From positions 1,798,001 through 1,862,000 of the forward strand of contig NC_014655.1 in assembly GCF_000166395.1 (NCBI RefSeq): a DNA stretch of 64,000 nt, read 5' to 3'. This document shows positions 53,867-62,246 of this stretch, piece by piece (positions within the stretch are counted from its first letter, which is position 1; each line of letters starts with the position of its first letter). Source of the DNA: Leadbetterella byssophila DSM 17132 (GTDB taxonomy: Bacteria > Bacteroidota > Bacteroidia > Cytophagales > Spirosomataceae). The position numbers and the translations under genes are program-made. Under the pieces are notes generated by a model, which was not told where the DNA came from, did not search any database, and saw only the letters and a list, made by a program, of their open reading frames with translations.

Positions 53867-55765
53867 ATGAAATTCTATATTTTTTTAACTATATACTTTT
53901 TTACATATCTAAATATTTTTGCACAAAAGGATACCGTGCAACTAGAAGTGGTAACCGTTTCAGCTACCTTATTACGAAATGAAATCAAAAACACAGCTAG
54001 AAACATCAGCATAATCGACCGAAAAACGCTGGAAAGTGCACCTGTAAAGACCCTAGACGGCATTCTACAGTATGCATTAAACGTTGACGTTCGCTCCCGC
54101 TCTGCTTTTGGTGTTCAAGCTGACATCAGCATTCGTGGTGGACATTATGACCAAACCCTCATCCTATTAGATGGAGTAAAAGTGAATGATCCTCAAACAG
54201 GACACCATGCTTTAAATCTCCCTGTACCTTTTTCCATGATAGAAAAGATTGAGGTTTTACAAGGAGGAGCTTCCCGGGTCTTCGGCCCATCTGCTTTCTC
54301 CGGTGTAATCAATATCATCACCAAAAAGCCGGCTAAGTCAGAAGGAGAGATCCAATTGGGCGCCGGCCAGTTCCACACCTGGCAGTCGGCCTTATACGGC
54401 ACTTGGGTAAAAGACAAATGGAACGTAGGCGCAGGGCTGGATTTGGTAAAGAGTGAAGGTTTCCAAGCTGCCACCGACTATAAAAAACATAGTTTAAATG
54501 TAAATGCAGAAAGAAGTTGGACCAAAGGAACCATACAGCTTTTATACGGACAAATGAGCAATGACTTTGGGGCATCTAATTTCTACCACCCAAAGTTCTT
54601 TAACCAATACGAAGAGGTATCTTCTCATCTGGCTAATCTGGCCTGGAAGCAGAGATATTCGGACAAATGGCAATCTACCTTCCTAGCAAACTACCGCCTG
54701 CATTATGATATGTTTGACTTCGATAATTATAGAAACACAGACAAAATAAATCTTCTCAATGTACATAGATCTGATGTCTGGGACATAGAATGGAAGTTTA
54801 ATTACAAAAATCACACGGCATTTGGTTTAGAATGGAGAAAGGAAGGTATACTTTCAAACAGAATAGGAGATCCCCTTGATCAGCCAAGAAAAGAAGCAAA
54901 AGATTGGTCGGACCTAACTTACACTCATCAAAAGAGCAGAGATAATCTCAGCCTGTTCTTTGAACGTAAATTTGTATGGCAGAATTTCAATCTGAATGTA
55001 GGAACTTTGGGCAGTTATAATTCCAAGTTTGGATTCTCCCTATTCCCCGGCTTAGATCTTGGTTATGCTTTAGATAACACTTCCCGCATTTATTACACGG
55101 TCAATAGGTCGCTTCGATTCCCTACCTTTACGGAATTATATCTCAAAAATAACACCGTTACTGGTGACCCTAACCTACTCCCGGAAAAGGCTTGGACTCA
55201 GGAGCTGGGATTCAAAAAGCAGTCGCATGGTTCCCTTTCTCAAGTTTCTCTATTCTATACGCATACAGAAGATGCCATAGATAAGGTCAAGCGACCAGGC
55301 ATTACGGTACCACTAATGGAAAACATGGATTATCTGAACCGCTGGGGCATAGAACTGGCCCAAAAATGGAATTTCAGTAAAAACCCTATTCGCCTCAAAC
55401 AATTTAGCCTGAATTATGCCTGGATTCACGCCGATAAAAAAGAAGAAGGTTATCAATCCTTCTATACCTTAAACTACCTGAAGCACAAAGCCACCTTAGG
55501 AACCTTGTTTGAACCTCTACCTTCATGGAACCTCAGCCTATGGTATACCTTTAAGGATAGAGCCGGACAATACTCCTGGGATGATGCATCCGCTCCTATA
55601 GATTACGCATCCTTTGGACTTTTGGACTTTAGAACTTCCTATAAAATTCAAAAGTTTGAAATCAGGTTAGACCTGAATAATCTTCTGAACAAGGAATACT
55701 TTGAATATGGCTTTGTCAAACAGCCTCCTCGTACCATAACGGGCACTATAGTATACGGCTTTTAA
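53867..55765 (+). CDS. TonB-dependent outer-membrane receptor (BtuB-like size)
   Basis: The 632-aa receptor imports a scarce ligand with TonB-derived energy. It has a signal peptide (about 1-19, NIFAQ), a TonB-box-like segment (LEVVTVSA), the plug domain (about residues 40-150, ISIRGGHYDQTLILLDGVKV) and a 22-strand barrel ending KQPPRTITGTIVYGF. The carboxypeptidase-like N-terminal domain of SusC-type receptors is absent, and size and plug motifs are closest to BtuB or siderophore receptors. Cobalamin would fit with the nearby B12-linked mce gene, but this is inference. A terminator follows. Confidence 0.9.
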   Translation: MKFYIFLTIYFFTYLNIFAQKDTVQLEVVTVSATLLRNEIKNTARNISIIDRKTLESAPVKTLDGILQYALNVDVRSRSAFGVQADISIRGGHYDQTLILLDGVKVNDPQTGHHALNLPVPFSMIEKIEVLQGGASRVFGPSAFSGVINIITKKPAKSEGEIQLGAGQFHTWQSALYGTWVKDKWNVGAGLDLVKSEGFQAATDYKKHSLNVNAERSWTKGTIQLLYGQMSNDFGASNFYHPKFFNQYEEVSSHLANLAWKQRYSDKWQSTFLANYRLHYDMFDFDNYRNTDKINLLNVHRSDVWDIEWKFNYKNHTAFGLEWRKEGILSNRIGDPLDQPRKEAKDWSDLTYTHQKSRDNLSLFFERKFVWQNFNLNVGTLGSYNSKFGFSLFPGLDLGYALDNTSRIYYTVNRSLRFPTFTELYLKNNTVTGDPNLLPEKAWTQELGFKKQSHGSLSQVSLFYTHTEDAIDKVKRPGITVPLMENMDYLNRWGIELAQKWNFSKNPIRLKQFSLNYAWIHADKKEEGYQSFYTLNYLKHKATLGTLFEPLPSWNLSLWYTFKDRAGQYSWDDASAPIDYASFGLLDFRTSYKIQKFEIRLDLNNLLNKEYFEYGFVKQPPRTITGTIVYGF

Positions 55766-55770
55766 TTATT

Positions 55771-55797
55771 GGCCCGGAGATTTCCGGGCCTTTTTTC
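55771..55797 (+). terminator. Intrinsic terminator after the TonB receptor gene
   Basis: GGCCCGGA (55771-55778) pairs perfectly with TCCGGGCC (55783-55790) around a 4-nt loop, followed by TTTTTTCTT. It starts 5 bp after the receptor stop codon. Confidence 0.9.
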
Positions 55798-55801
55798 TTG
55801 T

Positions 55802-55809
55802 TATATTTG
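55802..55809 (+). promoter_or_regulatory. Putative -7 box for the papain-like/lipoprotein operon
   Basis: TATATTTG is an exact TAnnTTTG match directly after the terminator and 13 bp before ATG 55823. It lies inside the upstream open frame, which supports the ATG at 55823. Confidence 0.5.
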
Positions 55810-55822
55810 CAGGCAAATCCAT

Positions 55823-56686
55823 ATGTACAAATTCCTTCTATCGCTCTTGCTGCTCAGTTCTTTAGCCTGGGCTCAACCTCCAAAACCAAATATGGAGGTT
55901 CAAGAACGCGCCTTGAAGAAAATTGAGGCAGCACGACAAAAACCCAAAAGTCAGGTTTGGCCCCATTTGGAGAAAAACTGGTTCTTTGATAACCTTGTAC
56001 TAAACGTACGCCAACCCCTTTCTCTCAATCAAGGTAAACCAACCTATTTCTGCGGATACGCCGCTCTTACCCATTATATCCTACTTTGGAATCCCGAATT
56101 CTACGTAGATAAAGTCCTGGAACTATATTTTAAGGGAAGCACTGAAGTGTCTGATCGTACACTAAATTCTTCTGATGAAATCAGACAGGCTGCCGGCACC
56201 CTGTACAATAAGGGCAAAATGGATATCAGACATGCTGACCAAATGTGGTTCTTGGTTTTGGCCGATAATTATAAAGGTTACCTAAACAACAAGGACAAAA
56301 CCTTTGACATGGGAGATGAAAACAACTTCTGGGCAGCCAGCAATTACAAGAAATTCAATAATATGCTTCGCTCCCTGACGCAGAAGGAAATCCATGCCAA
56401 AGGAGCGGACCTAATAGGCCCCGTGTTCCTTAATTATGGGAAGTTTATTCAAAACATTTCTAAAGACCATACAGTCATCCTTTATCTCAATAATAAGGCC
56501 CTTTATCCTAATAAGTTTTTCCGTTTCATACTTCCCACTCCTACCCATTTCGTGGTGCTTTACCAGATGGAAGAAAAAGAGGGACATTATGTTTTAGATT
56601 ATTGGGACTATGGATTGAGAACGAAAATGAATCTGAAAAAAAGAAAACTTAGAAGGTTAGTTTACGGCATCACCTATATTCCATGA
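55823..56686 (+). CDS. Secreted papain-fold (C39-like) cysteine peptidase candidate
   Basis: The 287-aa product has a signal peptide (1-17, LAWAQ). The segment KPTYFCGYAALTHYILL holds Cys77 before Gly-Tyr-Ala-Ala, preceded by Gln70. The C-terminal segment PTPTHFVVLYQM (His242), followed by HYVLDYWDYG (Asp259 or Asp262), completes the Gln/Cys/His/Asp pattern of papain-like peptidases such as C39. No ABC transporter or double-Gly leader is nearby, so it is not a classical bacteriocin-processing enzyme. Activity is inferred from the motif only. It overlaps the next lipoprotein gene by 4 bp. The frame is open back to 55769, but the signal peptide and promoter box fix the start. Confidence 0.6.
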   Translation: MYKFLLSLLLLSSLAWAQPPKPNMEVQERALKKIEAARQKPKSQVWPHLEKNWFFDNLVLNVRQPLSLNQGKPTYFCGYAALTHYILLWNPEFYVDKVLELYFKGSTEVSDRTLNSSDEIRQAAGTLYNKGKMDIRHADQMWFLVLADNYKGYLNNKDKTFDMGDENNFWAASNYKKFNNMLRSLTQKEIHAKGADLIGPVFLNYGKFIQNISKDHTVILYLNNKALYPNKFFRFILPTPTHFVVLYQMEEKEGHYVLDYWDYGLRTKMNLKKRKLRRLVYGITYIP

Positions 56687-57246
56687 AAAAGCTACTGCTT
56701 CTATCCCTTATTCCACTTCTCTCCTCCTGCTTCACCTCCAAAGTGAGGAAGTCAGAGGAATATTATTTTATCAATGAAGGTTCTATAAAAGACTTATTAA
56801 AGAACTATGATAAAATGTACCAAAAACAACCCTTCGCCTTGGGATTTTCAGATAGAAGATTCAGCTATTATACCTTGATCATGTATACAGATACCGTCAG
56901 GTATATCTATAATTCCAAATTAAAACGAGAACTAGTTTTTGAAGAAATGATGAAATCCCCCCTTCAAAATGAAGAACTCACGCAATTAGCTCAGCAGATC
57001 AAAGAATTAGAGTGCCTTTGGATAGACAAGTCGGAACTCTACTTAGAAGGAAGAAAAATTCCTGCCACTTTCCTGTCCTTCAAATCACTGCTCTTTCACC
57101 GACCGTTTGAGGAAAATAAATATTATATTCTGGCCTTCTTAGACTCTCCACTCCCTAAAACTACTACCACCAGAAGGCTGAGAAAATACGGTTATCATGA
57201 GGTAGGACACAATGTATACTTCACCATCTCCAATAGATTTAGATAA
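56683..57246 (+). CDS. Lipoprotein, partner of the papain-like protein
   Basis: The 187-aa product has a lipoprotein signal with Cys16 in LLSSCFTSK. The mature part is rich in Lys, Glu and aromatic residues (EEYYFINEGSIKDLLKNYDK, SYYTLIMYTDTVRYIYN) and shows no known catalytic motif. It starts in the stop codon of the upstream gene (ATGA), indicating translational coupling. It could anchor, inhibit or assist the papain-like protein. I do not recognise the family. Confidence 0.6.
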   Translation: MKKLLLLSLIPLLSSCFTSKVRKSEEYYFINEGSIKDLLKNYDKMYQKQPFALGFSDRRFSYYTLIMYTDTVRYIYNSKLKRELVFEEMMKSPLQNEELTQLAQQIKELECLWIDKSELYLEGRKIPATFLSFKSLLFHRPFEENKYYILAFLDSPLPKTTTTRRLRKYGYHEVGHNVYFTISNRFR

Positions 57247-57324
57247 TTTCAAAAATATCTAATAAAAAAGGTGCGTTTTTTGATTTAAAAAATTGATTTA
57301 TATTGGGTTAGAAAAATTCAACCT

Positions 57325-59832
57325 ATGAATCATTATTTAAAAATAGCTGCAGGATTCCTGACCCTCCTGACGGCTGCTTCAGAAACCCCTATCCAGATAC
57401 AGGAGGATTTTAAAGTAGAAAAACTCTATTCCCCCTCAGAAGCAGGACTAGGCTCCTGGGTTTCCATGACCTTTGACCCGCAGGGAAGACTAATCACTTC
57501 AGATCAGTTTGGAGGGCTGTATCGTCTCCGCCTAGAAAGCCCCATCCAAGTGGAAAAACTGAGTATTCCGGGGGACACACTAGGTTTCGGGGCCGCCCAA
57601 GGCATGGTCTTCCACAAAGACGTCTTATATCTTTTGGTCAATTATAATGGAAAAGATCAACACAAGAGTGGACTGTACAAATTAGAAGACCTGAACAAAG
57701 ATGACACCTTTGAAACCTTAACTCTCATCAAAGGCCTAAAAGGAGAAGGGGAACATGGCCCTCATAGCCTGGTTTTAGACCCCGCAGAAGAACACCTATA
57801 CCTCATCGCCGGAAATCATACGGACCTACCGAAAATGGACGAGTACCTCCTTTCTCCTACTTGGAAACACGATAACCTATACCCTTTCCTCAAAGATCCT
57901 AGAGGGCATGCTACAGACCGCAAAGAACCCGGAGGGTGGATTGCGAAAGTTGAACTAGCCTCCGGTAAGTGGACTCTGGTAGCCGCAGGATTCAGAAATG
58001 CCTTTGATTTGGCCTTTAACGAAGACGGAGAACTCTTTGCTTACGACTCTGATATGGAATGGGATTTAGGCATGCCTTGGTACAGGTCCACTCGCCTTTG
58101 TCACGTCATTAATGGAAGCGAGTTCGGTTGGAGAACCGGTTCTGGAAAATGGCCAGAATACCACGTGGATCAGGTGGCACCATTACTTCACATGGGACAA
58201 GGATCCCCCACAAACCTCATCTCTTTAAAGAACGCCGCCTTCCCCGAAGATTATAAGAATACCTTACTAGCCTTTGATTGGAGCTTTGGCATCATATATT
58301 CTATACATCTAAAAAGAGAAAGGGAGTCTTATCAGGCTGAAAAGAAAGAATTTTTAAGTGGTATTCCTTTACCCCTGACTGACGGTGTAATTGGGCCTGA
58401 CGGTGCGCTTTATTTCTTAACCGGGGGACGTAAGTTGCAATCTAATCTGTACAAGGTTTCTTATGTGGGTAATAAGCCCAAAATCAAGCCCAGCGAAACG
58501 CTCCATCCTTTTGCTCTTAGAAGAAAGCTTGAAAGCCTCCCTAAAGACTTAGATCAAATATGGCCTTATCTGGATCATGAGGAAGCTCAGATCAAGTATG
58601 CAGCCAGAATGGCTTTAGAGCACATTTCTCCTGAAAAATGGGAGACAAAAGTCCTTTCAGAACCCTCCTTTTCCAAAAGAATTATAGGCTTAATGGCTTT
58701 ATGCCGGGCAAAAGAGAAAGTAAATAAAGCAGGGCTAGAAAGGTCTCTGTTAGAAATACCTGTCAACACACTTACACTTCAGCAAAGACTGGAATACTGG
58801 CGGGTTTGGGAAATCTATATCTCTCGCCACGGTCAGCCCATTCAAATAACGGCATTCCATCAATTCTTACCCTTCCCTAATCAAGATGATTCGGAGAATA
58901 GACAAGTAGCCAAGTTAATGGTAGCCACTCAGCATCCCCAAGCGGTTAGCAGACTCTTACCCTACTTGGAGCAGAATCAGGAAAATGTGCAGTATGCCTC
59001 CGCTGAACATTTGATCCTTAGAAATCCCAATTATGGCATAGACCTAGCCAGGCTACTTGAAAAACTACCTCCTGAAAATCAAATGTTCTATGCTATACTC
59101 TTATCTGAACAAAAAGTAGGATGGACTCCAAAGTTAGAGGAAACTTACTTCAAGTGGTATAAAAAGGCATTCCAATACAGAGGAGGTCTTAGCTATGTAG
59201 GCTTTTTGGACAATGCACGTAAAAATGCATTAAACAGAGTCACTCGCAAAACCTTTCTGCATCAACTTTCAGGAGGAGATGACCTGAATCCAAGCGGGAA
59301 TGATCTGATCACTGCCCCGGAAGGACCAGGGAGAAGTTGGAAAACTGAAGATGCCACCGCCTTATTTAAAGACGGCTGGGGCATAAGAGATTTTTCTAAA
59401 GGCCAAAACCTGTACAAAGCTACTCTTTGCGACAAATGCCATACTCTACAAGGAGAGGGCGGTAATATTGGTCCGGATCTCACCCGCTTAGGAACCAGGT
59501 TTGATATCAAGGGGATAGTAGAAGCTATTATAGAGCCTAACCTTTCCATATCAGATCAATACGCTGCCACACACCTCCAACTGAAAAATGGAGAAACCCG
59601 GGTAGGGAAAATCATAAACGAAGATGCACAGTACATTAGCTTGTCGCAAAACCCCTTCACGCCTACTATTACTATGAAAATACCCAAAAAAGACGTAGTT
59701 TCAAGGCAAATTTCAACGGTATCCATGATGTTACCCGGCTTGATCAATGGTTTAAATGAGGAGGAAGTAAGAGACCTTGTAGCATTTCTCATGGCCGGTG
59801 GAGATCCTAATCATTCCGTTTACCAACCATAA
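57325..59832 (+). CDS. PVC-type heme-binding dehydrogenase-like protein
   Basis: The 835-aa exported protein has an N-terminal signal peptide and a soluble-sugar-dehydrogenase-like beta-propeller (about residues 25-370, with ITSDQFGGLYRLRL, GEGEHGPHSLVL, GWIAKVELASGKW and GFRNAFDLAFNEDGELFAYD). An Arg/Leu-rich helical repeat region follows (about 400-640). The C-terminal cytochrome c domain has the heme motif CDKCH (Cys702, Cys705, His706) and a likely Met ligand in VSMMLPGLINGL. This architecture is known from Planctomycetes-Verrucomicrobia and Bacteroidota sugar-oxidising systems. Neighbouring sugar isomerase and Gfo/Idh genes fit a keto-sugar pathway; the substrate is unknown. Confidence 0.88.
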   Translation: MNHYLKIAAGFLTLLTAASETPIQIQEDFKVEKLYSPSEAGLGSWVSMTFDPQGRLITSDQFGGLYRLRLESPIQVEKLSIPGDTLGFGAAQGMVFHKDVLYLLVNYNGKDQHKSGLYKLEDLNKDDTFETLTLIKGLKGEGEHGPHSLVLDPAEEHLYLIAGNHTDLPKMDEYLLSPTWKHDNLYPFLKDPRGHATDRKEPGGWIAKVELASGKWTLVAAGFRNAFDLAFNEDGELFAYDSDMEWDLGMPWYRSTRLCHVINGSEFGWRTGSGKWPEYHVDQVAPLLHMGQGSPTNLISLKNAAFPEDYKNTLLAFDWSFGIIYSIHLKRERESYQAEKKEFLSGIPLPLTDGVIGPDGALYFLTGGRKLQSNLYKVSYVGNKPKIKPSETLHPFALRRKLESLPKDLDQIWPYLDHEEAQIKYAARMALEHISPEKWETKVLSEPSFSKRIIGLMALCRAKEKVNKAGLERSLLEIPVNTLTLQQRLEYWRVWEIYISRHGQPIQITAFHQFLPFPNQDDSENRQVAKLMVATQHPQAVSRLLPYLEQNQENVQYASAEHLILRNPNYGIDLARLLEKLPPENQMFYAILLSEQKVGWTPKLEETYFKWYKKAFQYRGGLSYVGFLDNARKNALNRVTRKTFLHQLSGGDDLNPSGNDLITAPEGPGRSWKTEDATALFKDGWGIRDFSKGQNLYKATLCDKCHTLQGEGGNIGPDLTRLGTRFDIKGIVEAIIEPNLSISDQYAATHLQLKNGETRVGKIINEDAQYISLSQNPFTPTITMKIPKKDVVSRQISTVSMMLPGLINGLNEEEVRDLVAFLMAGGDPNHSVYQP

Positions 59833-59836
59833 TCTT

Positions 59837-60697
59837 ATGAAATCAACGCGTAGAAAGGCATTAAAAAGTATGTTAGGAACTGCCGCTTTAGGTTTAACCA
59901 TAGGAGAAGCCTGTGCTACTCCTAACACAGCATTAAAAGGAAACATTAAACACTCGGTTTCTAGATGGTGTTTTGACGCAATCCCCTTAGAAAAACTCTG
60001 CCAAGAAGTGGTAAAAATGGGGATTCAGTCCATTGAATTACAAGGTCCAAAGGAATGGCCTATCCTGAAAAAATACGGATTAACCTGTGCCATGCCTCAG
60101 GGGGCCGGCTTAGGCATTGAGAGGGGTTTTAATGATCCTTCCCTGCATGATGAGCTGATCAAGAGTTATGAAGCCATCTTCCCTTTACTAAAGGAAGCCG
60201 GACTTGATAAGATCATCTGTTTTTCCGGAAATAGAAGAGGAATTTCAGATGAACAGGGAATCCAAAATTGTGCCTTGGGTCTCAAAAAATTAATGCCTTC
60301 GGCTGAGAAGTATGGCATTACCATGGTCATGGAATTATTAAACAGCAAAGTAAATCATAAAGATTACCAATGTGATTCCACGGAATGGGGAGTTAAACTT
60401 TGTCAAGCAGTAGGATCAGAAAACTTCAAACTACTTTATGACATCTACCACATGCAAATCATGGAAGGGGATGTAATAGCCACCATCAGAAAGCACCACA
60501 AGTATATAGCCCACTACCATACAGCCGGTGTACCTGGAAGAAATGAGATTGATGAAACTCAGGAATTGTATTATCCGGCCATAGTCAGAGCTATCATTGA
60601 GACAGGATATAAAGGATTCTTAGGTCAAGAATTTGTGCCAAAAGGGACGGATCCTTTGGTCTCTCTGAAACAAGCTATAGATATTTGCGACGTATAA
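59837..60697 (+). CDS. Tat-exported TIM-barrel sugar isomerase/epimerase (hydroxypyruvate isomerase-like)
   Basis: The 286-aa product begins with a twin-arginine signal (STRRKALKSMLGTAALGLTI, Arg5 and Arg6). The TIM-barrel shows IELQGPKEWPIL, MVMELLNSKVNHKDYQC (metal-binding Glu), KLLYDIYHMQIMEGDVI and HYHTAGVPGRNEID, followed by GFLGQEFVPKG. This is the xylose isomerase-like AP-endonuclease-2 family, closest by motif to hydroxypyruvate isomerases. ATG 59837 begins 4 bp after the dehydrogenase stop; the longer upstream frame would overlap that gene. Export through Tat fits with tatC in this window. Confidence 0.85.
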   Translation: MKSTRRKALKSMLGTAALGLTIGEACATPNTALKGNIKHSVSRWCFDAIPLEKLCQEVVKMGIQSIELQGPKEWPILKKYGLTCAMPQGAGLGIERGFNDPSLHDELIKSYEAIFPLLKEAGLDKIICFSGNRRGISDEQGIQNCALGLKKLMPSAEKYGITMVMELLNSKVNHKDYQCDSTEWGVKLCQAVGSENFKLLYDIYHMQIMEGDVIATIRKHHKYIAHYHTAGVPGRNEIDETQELYYPAIVRAIIETGYKGFLGQEFVPKGTDPLVSLKQAIDICDV

Positions 60698-60700
60698 AAA

Positions 60701-60746
60701 AGAGGCTGTCCAAAAAGGTCAGCCTCTCATGTTTTTTGTTATTTTT
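60701..60746 (+). terminator. Terminator-like hairpin after the sugar isomerase gene
   Basis: AGAGGCTG (60701-60708) pairs with CAGCCTCT (60720-60727), extended inside by CC/GG, and is followed by a T-rich run (60732-60746). It may function as the terminator of the plus-strand operon even if it derives from a mobile-element end. Confidence 0.6.
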
Positions 60747-60822
60747 ATTCGTACCCCCCTGCAGGCAGGGTGTCTAAATATTCAATTCTCAGACCACTCA
60801 TCTACCTTTTTAGACGGCTCCT
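60701..60822. repeat. MITE-like element with imperfect terminal inverted repeats
   Basis: The 19-bp ends AGAGGCTGTCCAAAAAGGT (60701-60719) and the reverse complement of 60804-60822 match at 15 of 19 positions, and all four mismatches are transitions. The ends resemble IS termini that begin GAGGCTGTC. The interior holds a palindrome CCCTGCAGGCAGGG (60757-60770) and no ORF. The element is 122 bp and non-coding. No clear target-site duplication is visible. An alternative is two unrelated terminator hairpins. Confidence 0.45.
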
Positions 60823-60827
60823 TCTCT

Positions 60828-62228
60828 TTATACTTTATAGTATTGTTCCCATTCTTTTCTAGGAGGTGCCCCAGTAAGGTAAGCGTTAGCAAACTTGTTA
60901 TTTGTGATCGTCTTCGTCACCGCATCAAAATACAATGGGGTATTTAATTTCTGTGCTAATACCCCTAAGCTAAACACTTGAGAAAGCACGCCATTGATTT
61001 CGAATGGACTTCTTGTCTTTTCTTTCCCTTGAATGGCTAGGATAAAGTTCGCGAAGTGATTAGATGGACTCTTTGGCACTTCCGGCAATTTAGGAGCCAT
61101 TTCTTTCGCCACTTCTTCAGGGATAATGCTCAAGGTAGATCCGTGACTACCGCCTTTGAAGATTAGATCCTTAGTATAAATAATCTTACCCGGACTTAGA
61201 GTGGTCTGAACCTGACCCTGATTAGTGGCAGGCACATCAGCAGCGCCTACTGCACCTCCGAATCCTTTTGGAAGCGGTGGAAGGTTCTTCAAACCATCGT
61301 ACCAGGTGATATCTACCGGTGGCATTCCCTTTCTAGCACCAAATTTAAACAATAGGGTAGAGGACATTGGGAAGAAGAAGTCATTGTGATCTTCTAGATA
61401 TAATGGATTAATCTCATACGGAAGTCCTAGATCTAGGAATTCATGTACGGTATCAATTAGGTGCGCTCCCCAGTCGCCAAGGGCTCCCATACCATAATCA
61501 AACCAGCATCTCCATTCTCCATTGTGGTATAGGTCGTTATAAGGCTTAGGCATAGCTGTAGTGTGCCAAGTATCCCAATCAAGGGTGGAAGGGACAGGTT
61601 GCGGAGCCGGCCAGGTCTTCATTTTAGGATCCAACTTATGCCAACGGCGCCCCATGTTCATGTGTGCCGTGACAGCAGTGACATCTTTGATTATTCCTGC
61701 TTCAAACCAGGTTTTGAACTGGAAATAATTCCCTTCTGAGTGGCCTTGGTTACCCACTTGCGTTACAAGATGAGGATTCTTTCTAGCCATCTGCATCATG
61801 AGCTCAGCTTCGAGAAAGGTACGTGACATAGGCTTTTCTACATACACGTGTTTCCCGGCTTGCATACATGCCATGACAATGGGAAAATGCGAAAAGTCAG
61901 GTGTAGCAACAGTCACGGCGTCAAATTCCTTTCCAGCTTTATCTAAGAGTTGACGAAAATCCTGGAATCTCTTAGCCTTTGGAAACTTGTTCATGATTTT
62001 CTGTGTATGCGGAGCTCCCATATCTACATCACACAGGGCCACTACATTCACAAGACCAGTTTTATCAAAATCATTGATGATCTGTTCCCCACGGTTTCCA
62101 ATACCAATATGAGCTATGTTCACTTTCCCGTTAGCACCCAAAATATTGGAGTAACTACGAGCTGAAGTGGCCGCAATAGTGGCTGAAGTCAAGGCTGTGG
62201 AAGCCAAAAATTTACGTCTTGAGAGCAT
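60828..62228 (-). CDS. Tat-exported Gfo/Idh/MocA-family oxidoreductase
   Basis: The 466-aa protein has a twin-arginine signal (LSRRKFLASTALTSATIAAT, Arg4 and Arg5). A Rossmann NAD(P)-binding domain follows, with VNIAHIGIGNRGEQI and FDAVTVATPDFSHF, and the family motif VEKPMSRTFLEAELMMQMAR with the catalytic Lys of EKP. The substrate domain includes WRCWFDYGMGALGDWGAHL. Such exported members often act on inositol- or glycoside-like sugars, and some are glycosidases using NAD as a tightly bound cofactor. The exact reaction is unknown. It faces the sugar-pathway genes on the plus strand. Confidence 0.9.
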   Translation of the reverse strand: MLSRRKFLASTALTSATIAATSARSYSNILGANGKVNIAHIGIGNRGEQIINDFDKTGLVNVVALCDVDMGAPHTQKIMNKFPKAKRFQDFRQLLDKAGKEFDAVTVATPDFSHFPIVMACMQAGKHVYVEKPMSRTFLEAELMMQMARKNPHLVTQVGNQGHSEGNYFQFKTWFEAGIIKDVTAVTAHMNMGRRWHKLDPKMKTWPAPQPVPSTLDWDTWHTTAMPKPYNDLYHNGEWRCWFDYGMGALGDWGAHLIDTVHEFLDLGLPYEINPLYLEDHNDFFFPMSSTLLFKFGARKGMPPVDITWYDGLKNLPPLPKGFGGAVGAADVPATNQGQVQTTLSPGKIIYTKDLIFKGGSHGSTLSIIPEEVAKEMAPKLPEVPKSPSNHFANFILAIQGKEKTRSPFEINGVLSQVFSLGVLAQKLNTPLYFDAVTKTITNNKFANAYLTGAPPRKEWEQYYKV

Positions 62229-62246
62229 TTTACTTTTAGGTTAAGG

